In this document: positions 45,974-57,837 of the stretch, piece after piece
Layout: every line of letters starts with the position of its first letter
Position numbering within the stretch: the stretch's first letter is position 1
Assembly (NCBI RefSeq): GCF_002632585.1
Contig: NZ_NIBV01000001.1
Location: forward strand, 412,403 to 476,402
DNA from: Xenorhabdus szentirmaii DSM 16338
Lineage (GTDB): Bacteria; Pseudomonadota; Gammaproteobacteria; Enterobacterales; Enterobacteriaceae
Length of the DNA stretch: 64,000 nt
Reading direction: 5' to 3'
Program-made: the position numbers and the translations under genes
The notes under the pieces: model-generated
Told to the model about the DNA's origin: nothing
Database searches by the model: none
The model's input: only the letters and a program-made list of their open reading frames with translations

Positions 45974-47191
45974 ATGAAAAAATGGCTCTATAAACTCTGC
46001 ACAGTTTCCACCCTAACATGGACGATTACAGCTTGTGCCAGTTCTGATCATGCGGACCAGAACATATACCAGAAACCCCATGTACAGCCGGCAAAGTGGG
46101 AAGTTTTTCAGGGTAATAACAATACCAAAAAAATGGCCATGGCACTTGTCGATCAATATTCTCAATCCATTTTTAATGAGAGCAACCCTTCAGGAATGGC
46201 CATGGTTGTGATCGATAACAATCAGGTTGTGCATCGCAGCTTTGGGGAAACTTATCCAGGGAGCGGTATTAAACCCAATAAGGATTCTTTGATTCGTATC
46301 GCTTCCATTACTAAATTAATGACCAGCGAGGTCATGATCAAATTAGCACAGAAAGAACAGATTCAGATTACCGATCCATTGCAAAAATATACGCATCACG
46401 GTGTTCGCGTACCGGATTATGGCTCAGGAAAACCCATCCGGCTATATCATCTGGCAAGTCACACCAGCGGGTTGCCACGGGAACAACCCGGGGGAAAGTG
46501 GGGACGCCCTGTATTTATCTGGCCAACTCAGGATAATCGCTGGACTTGGCTGAAAACCGCTGAAATAGAGGCAGTACCGGGTACAACAGCGTCATATTCC
46601 AATCTGGCCTATGATTTATTGGCGGATGCCCTTTCCAAAGCGACTGGAGAGCCTTATTCCCGTCTTCTGCAAAAGGAGATAACCCGCCCTTATCACATGA
46701 AAGATACCACGCTGACACCCACGCAATCCCAATGTGCCCGCTTGATAGAAGGCGTTAAGTCCAGCCCTTGCGTGAATACCATTGCCGCCGCAGGCAGCGG
46801 TGGTATTTATTCCACCCCCTCAGATATACAACGCTGGATGCAACAGTTTTTGTCTTCCCAAAATCAGTTACGTAAACAAACCGCCAGTCGTGAACAAGGG
46901 GTCTATTTTAAGCGAGCGGATCTGCAATCAATCAAAGGGATGGATGTTGCCGGTACCGCTGATGGCATCGGGCTGGGTTGGGTATATATGGATGCGAAAG
47001 ATAATATCCCCGGTATTTACCAAAAAACCGGCGGGGGTGGCGGATTCAATACCTATATGGCGATGATCCCTGAACAAAATATTGGTGTATTTGTGGTGAT
47101 TACCCGCAAGGAGCAAAGCAAGTTCAGCCGTGTGACAAACGGAGTCAATGAATTAGTGGCCGCATTGGTACGCAATCATCATCAGGTTTAG
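45974..47191 (+). CDS. ampH: AmpH-like serine peptidase (class C beta-lactamase fold)
   Basis: 405 residues. N-terminal lipoprotein-like or Sec signal (TWTITAC gives a lipobox, Cys22). Catalytic motifs: SITK (Ser-x-x-Lys), YSN (Tyr-x-Asn) and KTGGGGGF (Lys-Thr-Gly), with HTSGLPRE nearby. AmpH is a penicillin-binding carboxypeptidase/endopeptidase acting on peptidoglycan in the periplasm. ATG 45974 is chosen over an upstream start that would separate MKK from the membrane segment. The inverted repeat after it (47221-47234 with 47247-47259) may terminate it. Confidence 0.82.
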   Translation: MKKWLYKLCTVSTLTWTITACASSDHADQNIYQKPHVQPAKWEVFQGNNNTKKMAMALVDQYSQSIFNESNPSGMAMVVIDNNQVVHRSFGETYPGSGIKPNKDSLIRIASITKLMTSEVMIKLAQKEQIQITDPLQKYTHHGVRVPDYGSGKPIRLYHLASHTSGLPREQPGGKWGRPVFIWPTQDNRWTWLKTAEIEAVPGTTASYSNLAYDLLADALSKATGEPYSRLLQKEITRPYHMKDTTLTPTQSQCARLIEGVKSSPCVNTIAAAGSGGIYSTPSDIQRWMQQFLSSQNQLRKQTASREQGVYFKRADLQSIKGMDVAGTADGIGLGWVYMDAKDNIPGIYQKTGGGGGFNTYMAMIPEQNIGVFVVITRKEQSKFSRVTNGVNELVAALVRNHHQV

Positions 47192-47342
47192 CCTGATAGC
47201 CTCCTTGCCCTAAAGAAAAGGGGAAGTCGCAAAAAGTTAAGCTCACTTTTGCGGCTCCCTCTGAGTAATGGGCTTTATGGCGTTTTGGGTAAATAAAGTC
47301 ATATGGACAAGATAAATACTTCAGATTTTGACAATATCACTG

Positions 47343-48185
47343 CTATTTGAAAATGGTAAAAAAAATGCCGACCAGCACAAGTAAAGTACAAGACAATTTT
47401 ATTGGCCCTATCCTCTCTTTAAGTATCCATGCACTGAAAATAATGCCAAAGATCACACTGGTTTCTCTCAAAGCAGATACTAATGCAGCAGGACTTCGTG
47501 CAAGAGCAAGAATAATTAAACCATGTGCCGCAGACATAACGGCGCCATTAACCATACACGTTTTTCCATTGCGATTAATATAATCAAATAATCGCCGCCT
47601 ATTTACAGATGCAGCAATCACAAACATTAAAGCCCCTTCCAGCACAAACAACCAAAGCACATACGAGAATGCTTCGCCACTGAGTCGTGCACCTTTACTG
47701 TCAAGCAATGTAAATACGGTAATGAAAGCCGCAGTGCCAAGAGCAAAACTAATAGCCCGCCCTTCATGGTTATTTGGAAGACCCCGATGGAAACTCAACC
47801 ACATAATACCGATAGCAATAGCGATAATTCCCACTACCTGAGAAAGAGCCAAATGAATATCAAGCAAAATGACAGAAAGCAATGTCACAAGTAATGGTGT
47901 TGCACCACGTGCAATAGGATAAACTTGGCTCATATCGCCATATTTATAGCCAAGGCTCAGACAAATTCTATATCCAGCATGAAGCGGGGCTGAAATAATG
48001 AGAATTTTCCAAGCACCTGCATTTATTCCGGGGGTAAATAAAAGCAATAATGCGCAAAGTATACCTGAAGTCGCGGCCATAACAGTAAGAGATAAAAATT
48101 TATCTTCATCTTTCTTGACGAAAAGATTCCAACCTGCATGCATAATTGCCGAAACCATCACTAATCCAAATGAAAAAGGGTCCAT
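47343..48185 (-). CDS. EamA/DMT-family membrane transporter
   Basis: 280 residues, about ten hydrophobic helices in two EamA halves; typical motifs are MHAGWNLFVKK, QVYPIARGATPLLVTLLSVI and ALVSALRETSVIFGIIFSAW. Probable exporter or permease of small metabolites; substrate unknown. Convergent with ampH. Confidence 0.8.
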   Translation of the reverse strand: MDPFSFGLVMVSAIMHAGWNLFVKKDEDKFLSLTVMAATSGILCALLLLFTPGINAGAWKILIISAPLHAGYRICLSLGYKYGDMSQVYPIARGATPLLVTLLSVILLDIHLALSQVVGIIAIAIGIMWLSFHRGLPNNHEGRAISFALGTAAFITVFTLLDSKGARLSGEAFSYVLWLFVLEGALMFVIAASVNRRRLFDYINRNGKTCMVNGAVMSAAHGLIILALARSPAALVSALRETSVIFGIIFSAWILKERIGPIKLSCTLLVLVGIFFTIFK

Positions 48186-48232
48186 ATATTTTCATCCTTA
48201 TTTAAAGGCATATCTTATTAACTTGATTATCA

Positions 48233-48760
48233 CTATATTGAATGATCTTGTGGCAATACCACAATCTGCGGAATATTAATATGGCTGGGTTGTGTCATCA
48301 CCCAACGAATTGTCTCTGCCACATCATCCGCATTTAATGGCCGAGTTATATTTCTTGATATTGACGGATGAATTGCAAGATCTCGATGCAATTCGGTATG
48401 GACAGGACCTGGGGCAATACATGAAAGCTTTACTGGACTTTTCGCAAATTCAAGACTCAATGCTTCACATAAAGCTTCAACAGCATGTTTCAGGAAAAGA
48501 TAAGTGAATCGAAATGCGGCTTACACATTAACTCTAGCCATGTGACATCATTTATCAATATCTATTTCATTAATAGTTCCTGTATGATTAATACCCCATT
48601 ATTAATGGCAACATCTATTCTTCCAAATTTATCCATCGCTGCGTCAATTAAAATACCGGGAGCCGATTCGTCAATTAAATCACCGGATAGCCAATATAGA
48701 TTTCCTAATTCTTGCTGTGCCTGCTCTTCGCCGTTTACGGTGGGAGCAGTCACAAAAAGA
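48233..48760 (-). pseudogene. Short-chain dehydrogenase remnant
   Basis: Two pieces in different frames: near 48560-48753 a segment with DESAPGILIDAAMDKFGRID and a NNG motif, and at 48233-48500 TYLFLKHAVEALCEALSLEF then LSCIAPGPVHTELHR, the SDR C-terminal part. The N-terminal cofactor motif and a normal Ser-Tyr-Lys active site are missing. Neither piece can be functional alone. Confidence 0.65.
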
Positions 48761-48828
48761 GCTCAGAAAAAATCGCCCCCACTATTGAAAGTGGAGGCGA
48801 TAGGGATTTTTGATTTTATGCCAATCTG

Positions 48829-49911
48829 TCAGGTTTTTTTATGCAAGAGCAAGTAAATACTGATGCTAAAGAACAACAAACTTGGCAACAACGCCCCCAA
48901 TACTGGCGGCATACTATAAACCAGACTGAGCGGGCCAAAAATTTCGTTCAATACGTAGAAAATAAAGCCCATGCTGATGCCCACAACAACTCTGAATCCC
49001 ATCGGTACGCTACGCAATGGGCCGAATATGAAAGAAAGTGCCATTAGCATCATTACCGCAACGGATAAAGGTGCGAAGATCTTTTTCCACATATTGAGTT
49101 GATAGCGCCCTGCATCCTGTTGCCCCTGTTTAAGGTAAGCAATGTATTGATGCAGGCCCCGGATGGAGAGTGCTTCAGGATCAAGGGAAACAACTCCCAG
49201 CTTTTCAGGTGTCAGCCGGCTTGGCCAGTCAGCAGAAATACGCTGTGACCCCGTGATCTGGTTAAATTGCGTTAAATCAGATTCTTCAACCTGAGATAAT
49301 TTCCACAAATGATTGTCTTCATCATAGACTGCGGAAGCGGCATATCTCACCGATAACAGTTTTTTCTTGTCATTGAAATGGTAGATACTGACACCATTCA
49401 AAGCGTTATCTTTACCTACGCTATGAATGTAGACAAAATCCTGACCATCTTTTGCCCACAAACCTTTGGTTGTCGACATCAATGAGCCACCGAACATTTT
49501 TTGGGAGCGATAATTACGGGCAAGTTGCTCTCCCTGCGGAGCAACCCACTCTCCAATCACCATCGTCAACAAAACCAGCGGAATTGCGGTTTTCATGACA
49601 GAGCCTGCCACTTGCAAGCGAGTAAATCCCGAAGCCTGCATGACCACAAGCTCACTGCGCGTTGCCAGTGCCCCCAACCCCAATAGTGCCCCAAGCAAGG
49701 CTGCCATTGGAAAAAAGATCTGGATATCTTTGGGTACACTCAGCAAGGTGTAAATGCCCGCTGAAAATGCCGTGTATTCCCCCTGACCGACTTTGCGCAG
49801 CTGATCAACAAATTTGATGATGCCGGAAAGTGATACCAGCATAAACAAAGTCATCAGGATGGTTTGCAGAATTGTCCGGCCGATATATCTGTCCAATACC
49901 CCAAACATCAT
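48829..49911 (-). CDS. lptG: LPS export permease LptG
   Basis: 360 residues with six membrane helices and a periplasmic jellyroll domain in the middle. Starts MMFGVLDRYIGRTILQTILM. LptG and LptF form the inner-membrane part of the LptB2FG transporter that extracts lipopolysaccharide. Its start overlaps the lptF stop by 4 bp, so the pair is co-translated. Confidence 0.95.
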   Translation of the reverse strand: MMFGVLDRYIGRTILQTILMTLFMLVSLSGIIKFVDQLRKVGQGEYTAFSAGIYTLLSVPKDIQIFFPMAALLGALLGLGALATRSELVVMQASGFTRLQVAGSVMKTAIPLVLLTMVIGEWVAPQGEQLARNYRSQKMFGGSLMSTTKGLWAKDGQDFVYIHSVGKDNALNGVSIYHFNDKKKLLSVRYAASAVYDEDNHLWKLSQVEESDLTQFNQITGSQRISADWPSRLTPEKLGVVSLDPEALSIRGLHQYIAYLKQGQQDAGRYQLNMWKKIFAPLSVAVMMLMALSFIFGPLRSVPMGFRVVVGISMGFIFYVLNEIFGPLSLVYSMPPVLGALLPSLLFFSISIYLLLHKKT

Positions 49912-51008
49912 GACGCCCCTTGATTCTTAAAGCGTGAACGCAGTTTGCGCATGGGTACGGTATCCCACAAATTAAGTACGATTGCCAAGGCAAAATACGA
50001 ACCGTTAACCAGCCACATCCAGAACATGGGGTCAAGTTTGCCTTTGCTGCCATTGGAACGCAGGGAGCTTTGCAGCAAGAAGAAAACCAGATACAGCAGC
50101 ATTGCAGGCAGCATACTGAGTACCCGCCCCTGACGCGGGTTCACAACACTTAAGGGGACAACCATCAACGCCATGATCAGGACAGAAACAATTAATGTCA
50201 GGCGCCAATGAAATTCGGCCCGGGAATCATCATCGGTGTGATGCCAAAGCTGTTCAATGGATTGTTGCTCAACTTTACTGTTATCGATATCCGCTTTTTT
50301 ATGCCCGATGACAGCCTGATAATCCGTAAATTCCGTGATACGGAAATCACGCAGCATGGCTGTACCTTCATAACGTGTCCCTTTGTGCAGCACCGCAACT
50401 TGATTGCCATTCGGGCGTTCTTCCATATGCCCGCCATCGGCCATTACAACAGAAGGACGCTGATCATTCGACGGCTGGAGCTGGGCCAGAAAGACATTCT
50501 CAAAGTTATGGCCTTTCACATTTCCGATATAAAGCACCATATTACCATCGCGGGAAGGTTTAAACTGCCCTTCCACGAAGGCGGCAAGGCTTGGATTGGC
50601 TTTTGCATCCGCCAGCACTTGCTCCTGATGTTTAGAGGACCACGGAGTGAACCATATGACGTTGGCCGCCGCCACTGCGGCTGTCAGCAATGCCAGAATA
50701 AGGGCGGATTTCACCAAGACACTTTTGCCCAATCCGCAGGCATGCATGACGATGATTTCACTTTCGGTATAAAGTTTGCTGAATGTCATGAGTACCCCGA
50801 GAAATAGACTCAAGGGCAAAATAAGTTGCGCCATCTCTGGCACACCTAAACCTAACAACGATAAAACCAAATTTGCGGGAATATTGCCTTCAACTGCCCC
50901 ACCCAATACCTCAACTAATTTCTGGCTGAAAAAGATCAGCAATAAGATGAAAAGTATTGCAATTTGGCTTTTCAGGGTTTCCCGTACTAGATATCTAATG
51001 ATGATCAC
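49908..51008 (-). CDS. lptF: LPS export permease LptF
   Basis: 366 residues, MIIIRYLVRETLKSQIAILF followed by YjgP/YjgQ-type helices and the periplasmic domain. Partner of LptG. Divergent from pepA, with the shared promoter region at 51009-51289. Confidence 0.95.
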   Translation of the reverse strand: MIIIRYLVRETLKSQIAILFILLLIFFSQKLVEVLGGAVEGNIPANLVLSLLGLGVPEMAQLILPLSLFLGVLMTFSKLYTESEIIVMHACGLGKSVLVKSALILALLTAAVAAANVIWFTPWSSKHQEQVLADAKANPSLAAFVEGQFKPSRDGNMVLYIGNVKGHNFENVFLAQLQPSNDQRPSVVMADGGHMEERPNGNQVAVLHKGTRYEGTAMLRDFRITEFTDYQAVIGHKKADIDNSKVEQQSIEQLWHHTDDDSRAEFHWRLTLIVSVLIMALMVVPLSVVNPRQGRVLSMLPAMLLYLVFFLLQSSLRSNGSKGKLDPMFWMWLVNGSYFALAIVLNLWDTVPMRKLRSRFKNQGAS

Positions 51009-51289
51009 GCTTATTACGCCTGTGAAAACTTGTCTTTTTGCAGGAAAGTCGCTAACTTCGTCGTATATCTACCATTTATATGCATCAGTTTGGCTTCCCC
51101 ATTGCTAAAATGATACCAAAGCATTCCATATATTGGTTCCCAAATTAGAACATACTTATCGTTAGCTAAGTACTAAAAAATAATGCGCTTAGCTTAGCAT
51201 AACAGTTACTTTCCTTTGGGATTAATTAATGCGCAACGTGATATTTTAGCGATTGTATCCGTCTTTGTCTTTAAGATTCAGGAGAACGC

Positions 51290-52798
51290 ATGGAGTTTAG
51301 TGTAAAGAGCGGTAGCCCGGAGAAACAGCGCAGTGCCTGTATTATTGTCGGCGTATTTGAACCACGCCGTCTTTCCCCTATCGCAGAGCAGCTTGACAAA
51401 ATAAGTAACGGCTATATCAGTGCCTTATTGCGCCGGGGGGAACTTGAAGGCAAGGTGGGTCAAACCTTGTTGCTGCATCATGTTCCTAATGTGCTGTCTG
51501 AACGTATTTTACTGGTTGGCTGCGGAAAAGAACGTGAACTGGATGAGCGTCAATATAAGCAAATTATCCAGAAGACAATCAACACCCTCAACGAAACCGG
51601 TTCAATGGAAGCAGTTTGCTTCTTGACTGAACTGCACGTAAAAGGGCGCAACAATTACTGGAAAGTGCGTCAGGCAGTCGAAACAGCCAAAGAATCACTG
51701 TATGTTTTTGATCAGCTCAAGAGCAGCAAAAATGAGCTGCGTCGCCCCTTGCGCAAAATGGTGTTCAATGTCCCGACCCGCCGCGAATTAACCAGCGGTG
51801 AACGCGCTATCCAGCACGGTCTTGCCATTGCATCCGGTATTAAGGCGACAAAAGATCTGGCCAACATGCCACCCAATATCTGTAATGCTGCCTATCTGGC
51901 ATCACAGGCGCGCCAGCTTGCTGACAATGCCGATAATCTGACAACCAAGGTCATTGGTGAAGAGCAGATGAAAGAGCTTGGCATGAACTCCTATCTGGCG
52001 GTGGGTCAGGGTTCACAAAATGAATCCCTGATGGCAGTCATGGAGTATAAAGGCAGCAAAGACGCCAATGCGAAACCCGTCGTACTGGTGGGCAAAGGGC
52101 TGACTTTTGACTCTGGCGGCATCTCCATTAAACCTTCCGAAGGCATGGAAGAGATGAAATATGACATGTGCGGCGCTGCTTCCGTTTATGGCGTCATGCG
52201 TGTTGTTGCCGAGCTGAAATTGCCCATCAATGTCATCGGTGTTCTGGCTGGCTGTGAAAACATGCCTGGCGGACGTGCCTACCGTCCGGGCGACATTTTG
52301 ACCACCATGTCCGGCCAAACCGTCGAAGTGACCAATACGGATGCAGAAGGCCGTCTGGTACTGTGTGATGCCCTGACTTATGTTGAGCGCTTTGACCCTG
52401 AGCTGGTCATTGATGTCGCCACACTGACCGGTGCTTGTGTTGTTGCACTGGGTAGCCATTATACCGGCCTGATGTCCAACCATAATCCGCTGGCACATGA
52501 ACTGCTGAATGCTTCGGAACAAGCCGGAGATCGTGCATGGCGCCTGCCGTTGGGCGATGAGTATACCGAGCAGTTGGAATCCAATTTTGCCGATATGGTG
52601 AATTCATGTGGGCGTTCGGGTGGTGCCATTACCGCTGGCGCGTTTCTGGCCCGCTTTACCAGCAAATACAACTGGGCTCATCTGGATGTTGCGGGAACAG
52701 CATGGCGTTCAGGTAAAGCAAAAGGGGCCACCGGCCGGCCGGTTGCGCTCTTGTCACAATTCCTGTTAAATCGTTCAGGTTTGAATTCTGATGATTAA
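51290..52798 (+). CDS. pepA: Leucyl aminopeptidase A (also a DNA-binding recombination cofactor)
   Basis: 502 residues. M17 zinc aminopeptidase with [20 protein letters not shown] (metal Lys and Asp) and the family signature NTDAEGRL. In E. coli PepA also assists XerCD at cer and represses carAB. AGGAGAA lies upstream of the ATG. Normal length; the order lptFG-pepA-holC-valS is the enterobacterial one. Confidence 0.96.
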   Translation: MEFSVKSGSPEKQRSACIIVGVFEPRRLSPIAEQLDKISNGYISALLRRGELEGKVGQTLLLHHVPNVLSERILLVGCGKERELDERQYKQIIQKTINTLNETGSMEAVCFLTELHVKGRNNYWKVRQAVETAKESLYVFDQLKSSKNELRRPLRKMVFNVPTRRELTSGERAIQHGLAIASGIKATKDLANMPPNICNAAYLASQARQLADNADNLTTKVIGEEQMKELGMNSYLAVGQGSQNESLMAVMEYKGSKDANAKPVVLVGKGLTFDSGGISIKPSEGMEEMKYDMCGAASVYGVMRVVAELKLPINVIGVLAGCENMPGGRAYRPGDILTTMSGQTVEVTNTDAEGRLVLCDALTYVERFDPELVIDVATLTGACVVALGSHYTGLMSNHNPLAHELLNASEQAGDRAWRLPLGDEYTEQLESNFADMVNSCGRSGGAITAGAFLARFTSKYNWAHLDVAGTAWRSGKAKGATGRPVALLSQFLLNRSGLNSDD

Positions 52799-52873
52799 TG
52801 CCCGGCCGCAGATTTCATTTAACGAAAACATTTAATGAAAATGTGGCATAAAAGTAAGGGAATGAGTGACATT

Positions 52874-52899
52874 AAGGGTATTGCAGATGCAATACCCTT
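52874..52899 (+). terminator. Rho-independent terminator after pepA
   Basis: AAGGGTATTGCA (52874-52885) pairs with TGCAATACCCTT (52888-52899) followed by TTTT. The tight 2-base gap suggests the loop opens by losing a few end pairs. Confidence 0.75.
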
Positions 52900-52938
52900 T
52901 TCCATCATCGTTTCCTATAATCTTGCAGCCAATAAACT

Positions 52939-53433
52939 ATGAAAAACGCCACCTTCTATTTATTAGAAAAGCTACCATTAGAAAAGCCGCCATTAGAAAC
53001 GCGGTCACCGGAACAATCATCATTTTCTGATGAGTTGCAGCCACATGAATGGCTGGCATGTCAGCTTGCTGCTGACCAATGGCGGGCAGGGAAGCGGGTT
53101 CTGATTGCTTGTGAAAGCCAGCAACAGGCCGAAAAACTGGACGAAGCATTATGGCAACGGGAACCCAGTCAATTTGTACCGCACAACCTTGCCGGAGAAG
53201 GCCCGCGTTATGGCGCACCGGTAGAACTGTGCTGGCCACAAAAAAGAAGCAATGCCCCCCGGGATGTTCTGGTGACACTGCTTCCTCACTTTGCAGACTT
53301 TGCCACAGCTTTCCATGAAGTGATAGACTTCGTTCCTATTGATGAAAATCTAAAACAGTTAGCTCGCGAACGATATAAATCCTATCGTGGCGTTGGCTTT
53401 AATTTGACCATGGCAACCCCGCCAACCTATTGA
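52939..53433 (+). CDS. holC: DNA polymerase III chi subunit
   Basis: 164 residues, about 17 more than E. coli. [11 protein letters not shown] then an insertion of roughly 20 Pro/Glu-rich residues ([19 protein letters not shown]) before the conserved [20 protein letters not shown]. Chi links the clamp loader to SSB. Starts 13 bp before valS would follow, in one operon. Confidence 0.92.
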   Translation: MKNATFYLLEKLPLEKPPLETRSPEQSSFSDELQPHEWLACQLAADQWRAGKRVLIACESQQQAEKLDEALWQREPSQFVPHNLAGEGPRYGAPVELCWPQKRSNAPRDVLVTLLPHFADFATAFHEVIDFVPIDENLKQLARERYKSYRGVGFNLTMATPPTY

Positions 53434-53446
53434 ATATCAAGATACA

Positions 53447-56344
53447 ATGGAAAAGACACCCGCTAATCAAACGCATTCTGAGCCATCTCTCGATAAAACA
53501 TACAACCCGACAGAGATAGAGCAACCTCTTTATAAGCACTGGGAACAGAGCGGTTATTTCAAACCGAATGGCGATACCAGCCGCGAAAGTTTCTGTATCG
53601 TCATTCCGCCGCCCAACGTCACCGGCAGTCTGCACATGGGTCACGCATTCCAGCAGACAATTATGGATACAATGGTGCGTTACCAGCGCATGCAGGGTAA
53701 AAATACACTGTGGCAATCAGGTACTGACCACGCAGGTATTGCGACACAAATGGTTGTTGAGCGTAAAATCGCGGCAGAAGAAGGTAAAACCCGCCACGAT
53801 TACGGCCGCGACGCTTTTATCGATAAAATCTGGCAATGGAAAGCGGAATCGGGTGGCACCATCACCAATCAAATGCGTCGCTTGGGTAACTCCGTAGATT
53901 GGGAGCGTGAACGCTTCACTATGGATGAAGGGCTGTCTAAGGCCGTTAAAGAAGCCTTCGTTCGCCTTTATCAGGATGATCTGATTTACCGTGGCAAACG
54001 CCTCGTAAACTGGGACCCCAAACTGCGCACTGCAATTTCCGATCTGGAAGTTGAAAACCGTGAAGTCAAAGGATCTATGTGGCATCTGCGCTATCCGCTG
54101 GCTGACGGCGCGAAAACCGCTGAAGGCAAGGATTACCTGATTGTCGCCACCACACGCCCGGAAACCATGCTGGGCGATACCGGTGTTGCGGTTAACCCGG
54201 AAGATCCCCGTTACAAGGACCTGATTGGCAAAGAAATCCTGCTGCCGCTGGTCAACCGTCGCATTCCTATCGTTGGCGATGAGCATGCGGACATGGAAAA
54301 AGGCACTGGCTGCGTGAAAATCACCCCCGCCCACGATTTCAATGACTATGAAGTCGGTAAGCGCCACAGCCTGCCCATGATCAACATCCTGACTTTCGAC
54401 GGTGACATCCGCGAAACCGCAGAAGTGTTCGATACCAACGGTGAAGTTTCTGAAATCTACTCAAGCGACATTCCTGCCGAATACCGTGGCATGGAACGTT
54501 TCTCTGCCCGTAAAGCGATTGTGGCTGAGTTTGAAAAACAAGGCCTGCTGGTTGAGATCAAACCCCATGACCTGACAGTTCCTTACGGCGACCGTGGTGG
54601 TGTGGTTATCGAGCCAATGCTGACTGACCAATGGTACGTCCGTACTGCACCACTGGCAAAAGTCGCCATTGAAGCCGTTGAAAGCGGTGACATTCAGTTC
54701 GTGCCGAAACAGTACGAAAACATGTACTACTCTTGGATGCGTGATATCCAGGATTGGTGCATCTCCCGTCAATTGTGGTGGGGTCACCGTATTCCGGCAT
54801 GGTATGACGCGCAAGGCAATGTCTATGTTGGCCGCGATGAAGAAGAGGTCCGCCGTGAAAACAATCTGGGCGCTGACATTGTTCTGAGTCAGGATGAAGA
54901 CGTTCTGGATACCTGGTTTTCCTCTGGCCTGTGGACATTCTCCACCCTTGGCTGGCCTGAGCAGACCGAAGCCCTGAAAACCTTCCACCCGACTAATGTG
55001 CTGGTGAGTGGCTTCGACATCATTTTCTTCTGGATTGCCCGCATGATCATGATGACCATGCACTTCATCAAAGATGAAAACGGCAAACCGCAAGTGCCCT
55101 TCAAAACGGTCTACATGACGGGTCTTATCCGTGATGATGAAGGCCAGAAGATGTCAAAATCCAAAGGGAACGTTATCGATCCGCTGGATATGATTGACGG
55201 CATTTCTCTGGAAAACCTGCTGGAAAAACGTACCGGCAATATGATGCAGCCGCAGTTGGCTGAGAAAATCAGTAAACGCACTGAAAAGCAATTCCCGGAA
55301 GGCATTGAAGCCCACGGTACTGACGCCCTGCGTTTCACACTGGCCGCACTGGCTTCAACAGGCCGTGATATCAACTGGGACATGAAACGTCTGCAAGGTT
55401 ATCGCAACTTCTGTAACAAACTGTGGAATGCCAGCCGTTTTGTGCTGATGAACACTGAAGGACAGGATTGTGGTCAGAATGGCGGTGAAATGTCGCTTTC
55501 TCTGGCAGATCGCTGGATTCTGGCAGAATTCAACCAGACCGTGAAAGCCTATCGCGAAGCGCTGGATACTTACCGTTTCGATATTGCTGCCAACATTCTT
55601 TACGAATTCACGTGGAACCAATTCTGTGACTGGTATCTGGAGTTGTCCAAGCCTGCGATCAACAAAGGTTCAGAAGCGGAAGTCCGTGCGGCTCGCCATA
55701 CCCTGATTGAAGTATTGGAAGGTTTGCTGCGTCTGGCGCACCCGATCATTCCTTTCATCACCGAAACCATCTGGCAGCGCGTGAAAGTGGTCAAAGGCAT
55801 TGATGCCGATACCATCATGCTGCAATCTTTCCCTGAATTCTCTCAGGAGAAAGTGGATGAACTGGCGCTGAACGATCTGGAGTGGATCAAAGAAGCCATC
55901 ATTGCAGTACGTAATATTCGTGCAGAAATGAATATCGCGCCAAGCAAGCTACTGGAAGTTCTGCTGCGTAATGCAAACGAAGATGCACAACGCCGTGTTG
56001 CTGAAAACCTCAACTTCATTCAGGCAATGGGCCGTCTTTCTGCTGTTACCGTTTTGGCAGCAGGTGAAGAAGCACCGGTTTCTGTTACCAAGCTGATCAA
56101 CGGAGCAGAAATACTGATCCCAATGGCAGGTCTGGTTGATAAAGAGGCAGAGCTGGCACGTCTGGATAAAGAAATCGAGAAGCTGGATAAAGAGATCAAC
56201 GGCATTGAAGGCAAACTGGCTAACGAAGGGTTTGTCAGCCGTGCGCCGGAAGCGGTTGTTGCCAAAGAGCGTGAACGTCTGGCAACCAATAACGAAGCGA
56301 AAGCGAAGTTACTGGCACAGAAAGAAACCATCGCTGCACTGTAA
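53447..56344 (+). CDS. valS: Valyl-tRNA synthetase
   Basis: 965 residues. Class I synthetase with the HIGH motif as [15 protein letters not shown], the CP1 editing domain, KMSKS in [14 protein letters not shown] and the C-terminal coiled coil ([20 protein letters not shown]). Starts 13 bp after holC. A rho-independent terminator follows. Confidence 0.97.
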   Translation: MEKTPANQTHSEPSLDKTYNPTEIEQPLYKHWEQSGYFKPNGDTSRESFCIVIPPPNVTGSLHMGHAFQQTIMDTMVRYQRMQGKNTLWQSGTDHAGIATQMVVERKIAAEEGKTRHDYGRDAFIDKIWQWKAESGGTITNQMRRLGNSVDWERERFTMDEGLSKAVKEAFVRLYQDDLIYRGKRLVNWDPKLRTAISDLEVENREVKGSMWHLRYPLADGAKTAEGKDYLIVATTRPETMLGDTGVAVNPEDPRYKDLIGKEILLPLVNRRIPIVGDEHADMEKGTGCVKITPAHDFNDYEVGKRHSLPMINILTFDGDIRETAEVFDTNGEVSEIYSSDIPAEYRGMERFSARKAIVAEFEKQGLLVEIKPHDLTVPYGDRGGVVIEPMLTDQWYVRTAPLAKVAIEAVESGDIQFVPKQYENMYYSWMRDIQDWCISRQLWWGHRIPAWYDAQGNVYVGRDEEEVRRENNLGADIVLSQDEDVLDTWFSSGLWTFSTLGWPEQTEALKTFHPTNVLVSGFDIIFFWIARMIMMTMHFIKDENGKPQVPFKTVYMTGLIRDDEGQKMSKSKGNVIDPLDMIDGISLENLLEKRTGNMMQPQLAEKISKRTEKQFPEGIEAHGTDALRFTLAALASTGRDINWDMKRLQGYRNFCNKLWNASRFVLMNTEGQDCGQNGGEMSLSLADRWILAEFNQTVKAYREALDTYRFDIAANILYEFTWNQFCDWYLELSKPAINKGSEAEVRAARHTLIEVLEGLLRLAHPIIPFITETIWQRVKVVKGIDADTIMLQSFPEFSQEKVDELALNDLEWIKEAIIAVRNIRAEMNIAPSKLLEVLLRNANEDAQRRVAENLNFIQAMGRLSAVTVLAAGEEAPVSVTKLINGAEILIPMAGLVDKEAELARLDKEIEKLDKEINGIEGKLANEGFVSRAPEAVVAKERERLATNNEAKAKLLAQKETIAAL

Positions 56345-56368
56345 TTTATACTGATTGGCATTTATTCA

Positions 56369-56400
56369 AACCACTGCAATTTTCTTTGCAGTGGTTTTTT
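56369..56400 (+). terminator. Rho-independent terminator of valS
   Basis: AACCACTGCAA (56369-56379) pairs with TTGCAGTGGTT (56386-56396) followed by a T-run. Confidence 0.9.
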
Positions 56401-56432
56401 ATCTTATATCACTTTTAGCTTAATCATAACGT

Positions 56433-56765
56433 TTAACCTAATAACCTCTGCACGACCATAAAGAAGACCAACGAAAATCCCAAACTCTTTAAAATTGAAT
56501 GTGTATATTTACTGATGAAATAAGCTAAAATTACCGTTATCAACGCAATCACATATTTAATATTAAATTGATCAATTACTTCACTCAGAGATAAATTATT
56601 CAGGGAAATATTGACAATAATGGTTCCCAAAATAAAACAGATAGCATAATCCAATGAAGTAATCAGCAGATTTTTTCCCTTAAACAATCGGTGATTACTG
56701 ACCAGAAAAGGAGCCGCCCTTAACACAAAACTCACCATCCCCATGGCTACAATCAACAACATCAT
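56433..56765 (-). CDS. azlD: AzlD-type branched-chain amino acid export subunit
   Basis: 110 residues, four hydrophobic segments; FVLRAAPFLVSN and GTIIVNISL fit AzlD. With AzlC it forms a branched-chain amino-acid exporter (YgaZH-like). Overlaps the azlC stop by ATGA. Confidence 0.8.
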   Translation of the reverse strand: MMLLIVAMGMVSFVLRAAPFLVSNHRLFKGKNLLITSLDYAICFILGTIIVNISLNNLSLSEVIDQFNIKYVIALITVILAYFISKYTHSILKSLGFSLVFFMVVQRLLG

Positions 56766-57532
56766 GATGCTTTATCCTTTCTCAGATTCCGCTCAACAAG
56801 TGCGATCACAACCCCGCACAAAATCGGTAACGCCAGATCCATTAATTGAATATCCATTTCATTCAATAATGGAGCACATACTCCTCCCATTACCGTTGCC
56901 AGTACCGACATATCCTTGCCCGATCGTTTGGCAGTCAGAGATGCAAAATGAATGGGAACCAACATCACCAAAGACAGAGAAAGGAACTCATAATTCAAAT
57001 GTTCTGCTGAAATATACCCCAATAAAGTGGCACAAAATGTAATCACAAAACAAGGAATGGCAACCCCCAGATAAAAATGAAACTGAGATTTCCCATCTGC
57101 CATATTTCCCACAGATGCAGAGATATATGAATGTGTTACCGCATACGTGCTGGCACTAACCCCCAGCATCGACAGTAAAATATTCCGTTTTGGTATGCCC
57201 TGAAAATATTGCGTCATCACCATTGCCATCAGGAAAAAACGAAAATTGATCAGCAAGGCCAGAATGATCATGGAAAATAATGTGCCATCAGCCAAATAGC
57301 CAACCGCAGCTACCTGCAACGGGGCGGCATATATGAGTAATGACCCGGCCAACGTTTCCAATAATGGAACGCCATGGCTTTGATAAAGCACGCCAATCGA
57401 CACAAAAATAAGAAAGAAAGAGATACAGACAGGTAGAGAATGAACCATACCCTTTCGGAATAATGGGCTTAGCACTTGGCACCTATATTTACAATTGAAT
57501 TTAACGGTGTGGGATAATCGATATATACCCAA
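56762..57532 (-). CDS. azlC: AzlC-type branched-chain amino acid permease
   Basis: Up to 256 residues. Multiple helices with SLLIYAAPLQVAAVGYLADG and the LLINFRFFLMAMVM motif typical of AzlC. The real start may be the internal Met at residue 29 (MVHSLPVCISFF), since the first 28 residues are not membrane-like. Partner of the AzlD gene. 57533-57837 upstream is AT-rich, no gene seen. Confidence 0.8.
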   Translation of the reverse strand: MGIYRLSHTVKFNCKYRCQVLSPLFRKGMVHSLPVCISFFLIFVSIGVLYQSHGVPLLETLAGSLLIYAAPLQVAAVGYLADGTLFSMIILALLINFRFFLMAMVMTQYFQGIPKRNILLSMLGVSASTYAVTHSYISASVGNMADGKSQFHFYLGVAIPCFVITFCATLLGYISAEHLNYEFLSLSLVMLVPIHFASLTAKRSGKDMSVLATVMGGVCAPLLNEMDIQLMDLALPILCGVVIALVERNLRKDKAS

Positions 57533-57837
57533 TGGGCTTTATGTAAAAGAATGGCCATCTCATTGCTATACATTATGAATAGAGAAACCCAAATATATCA
57601 GGCCATTATGTCATGACAATTTTTTCAGAAATTTTTGTGACATGCTTCCGTTTAATTAAAATCAGCCATCTGATAATAAACACAGTTTACAGTACAAACT
57701 CACCATCAATCATAAGTCACTAACCCTCTATGATATAACAATATTTTATATATAAAGGTTTTTATATTCCCGTTATAGTAAAAACTGTTATCACAAAAAA
57801 ATGACCAAAAATAACTGTTTCCTCTCGGAGAAATAAA

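Noticed and set aside
50208..50807. Plus-strand frame of 199 codons over lptF
   Set aside because: Fully antisense to a well-conserved gene; a shadow frame.
54461..55093. Minus-strand frame of 210 codons inside valS
   Set aside because: Fully antisense to the synthetase catalytic region; a codon-bias artefact.
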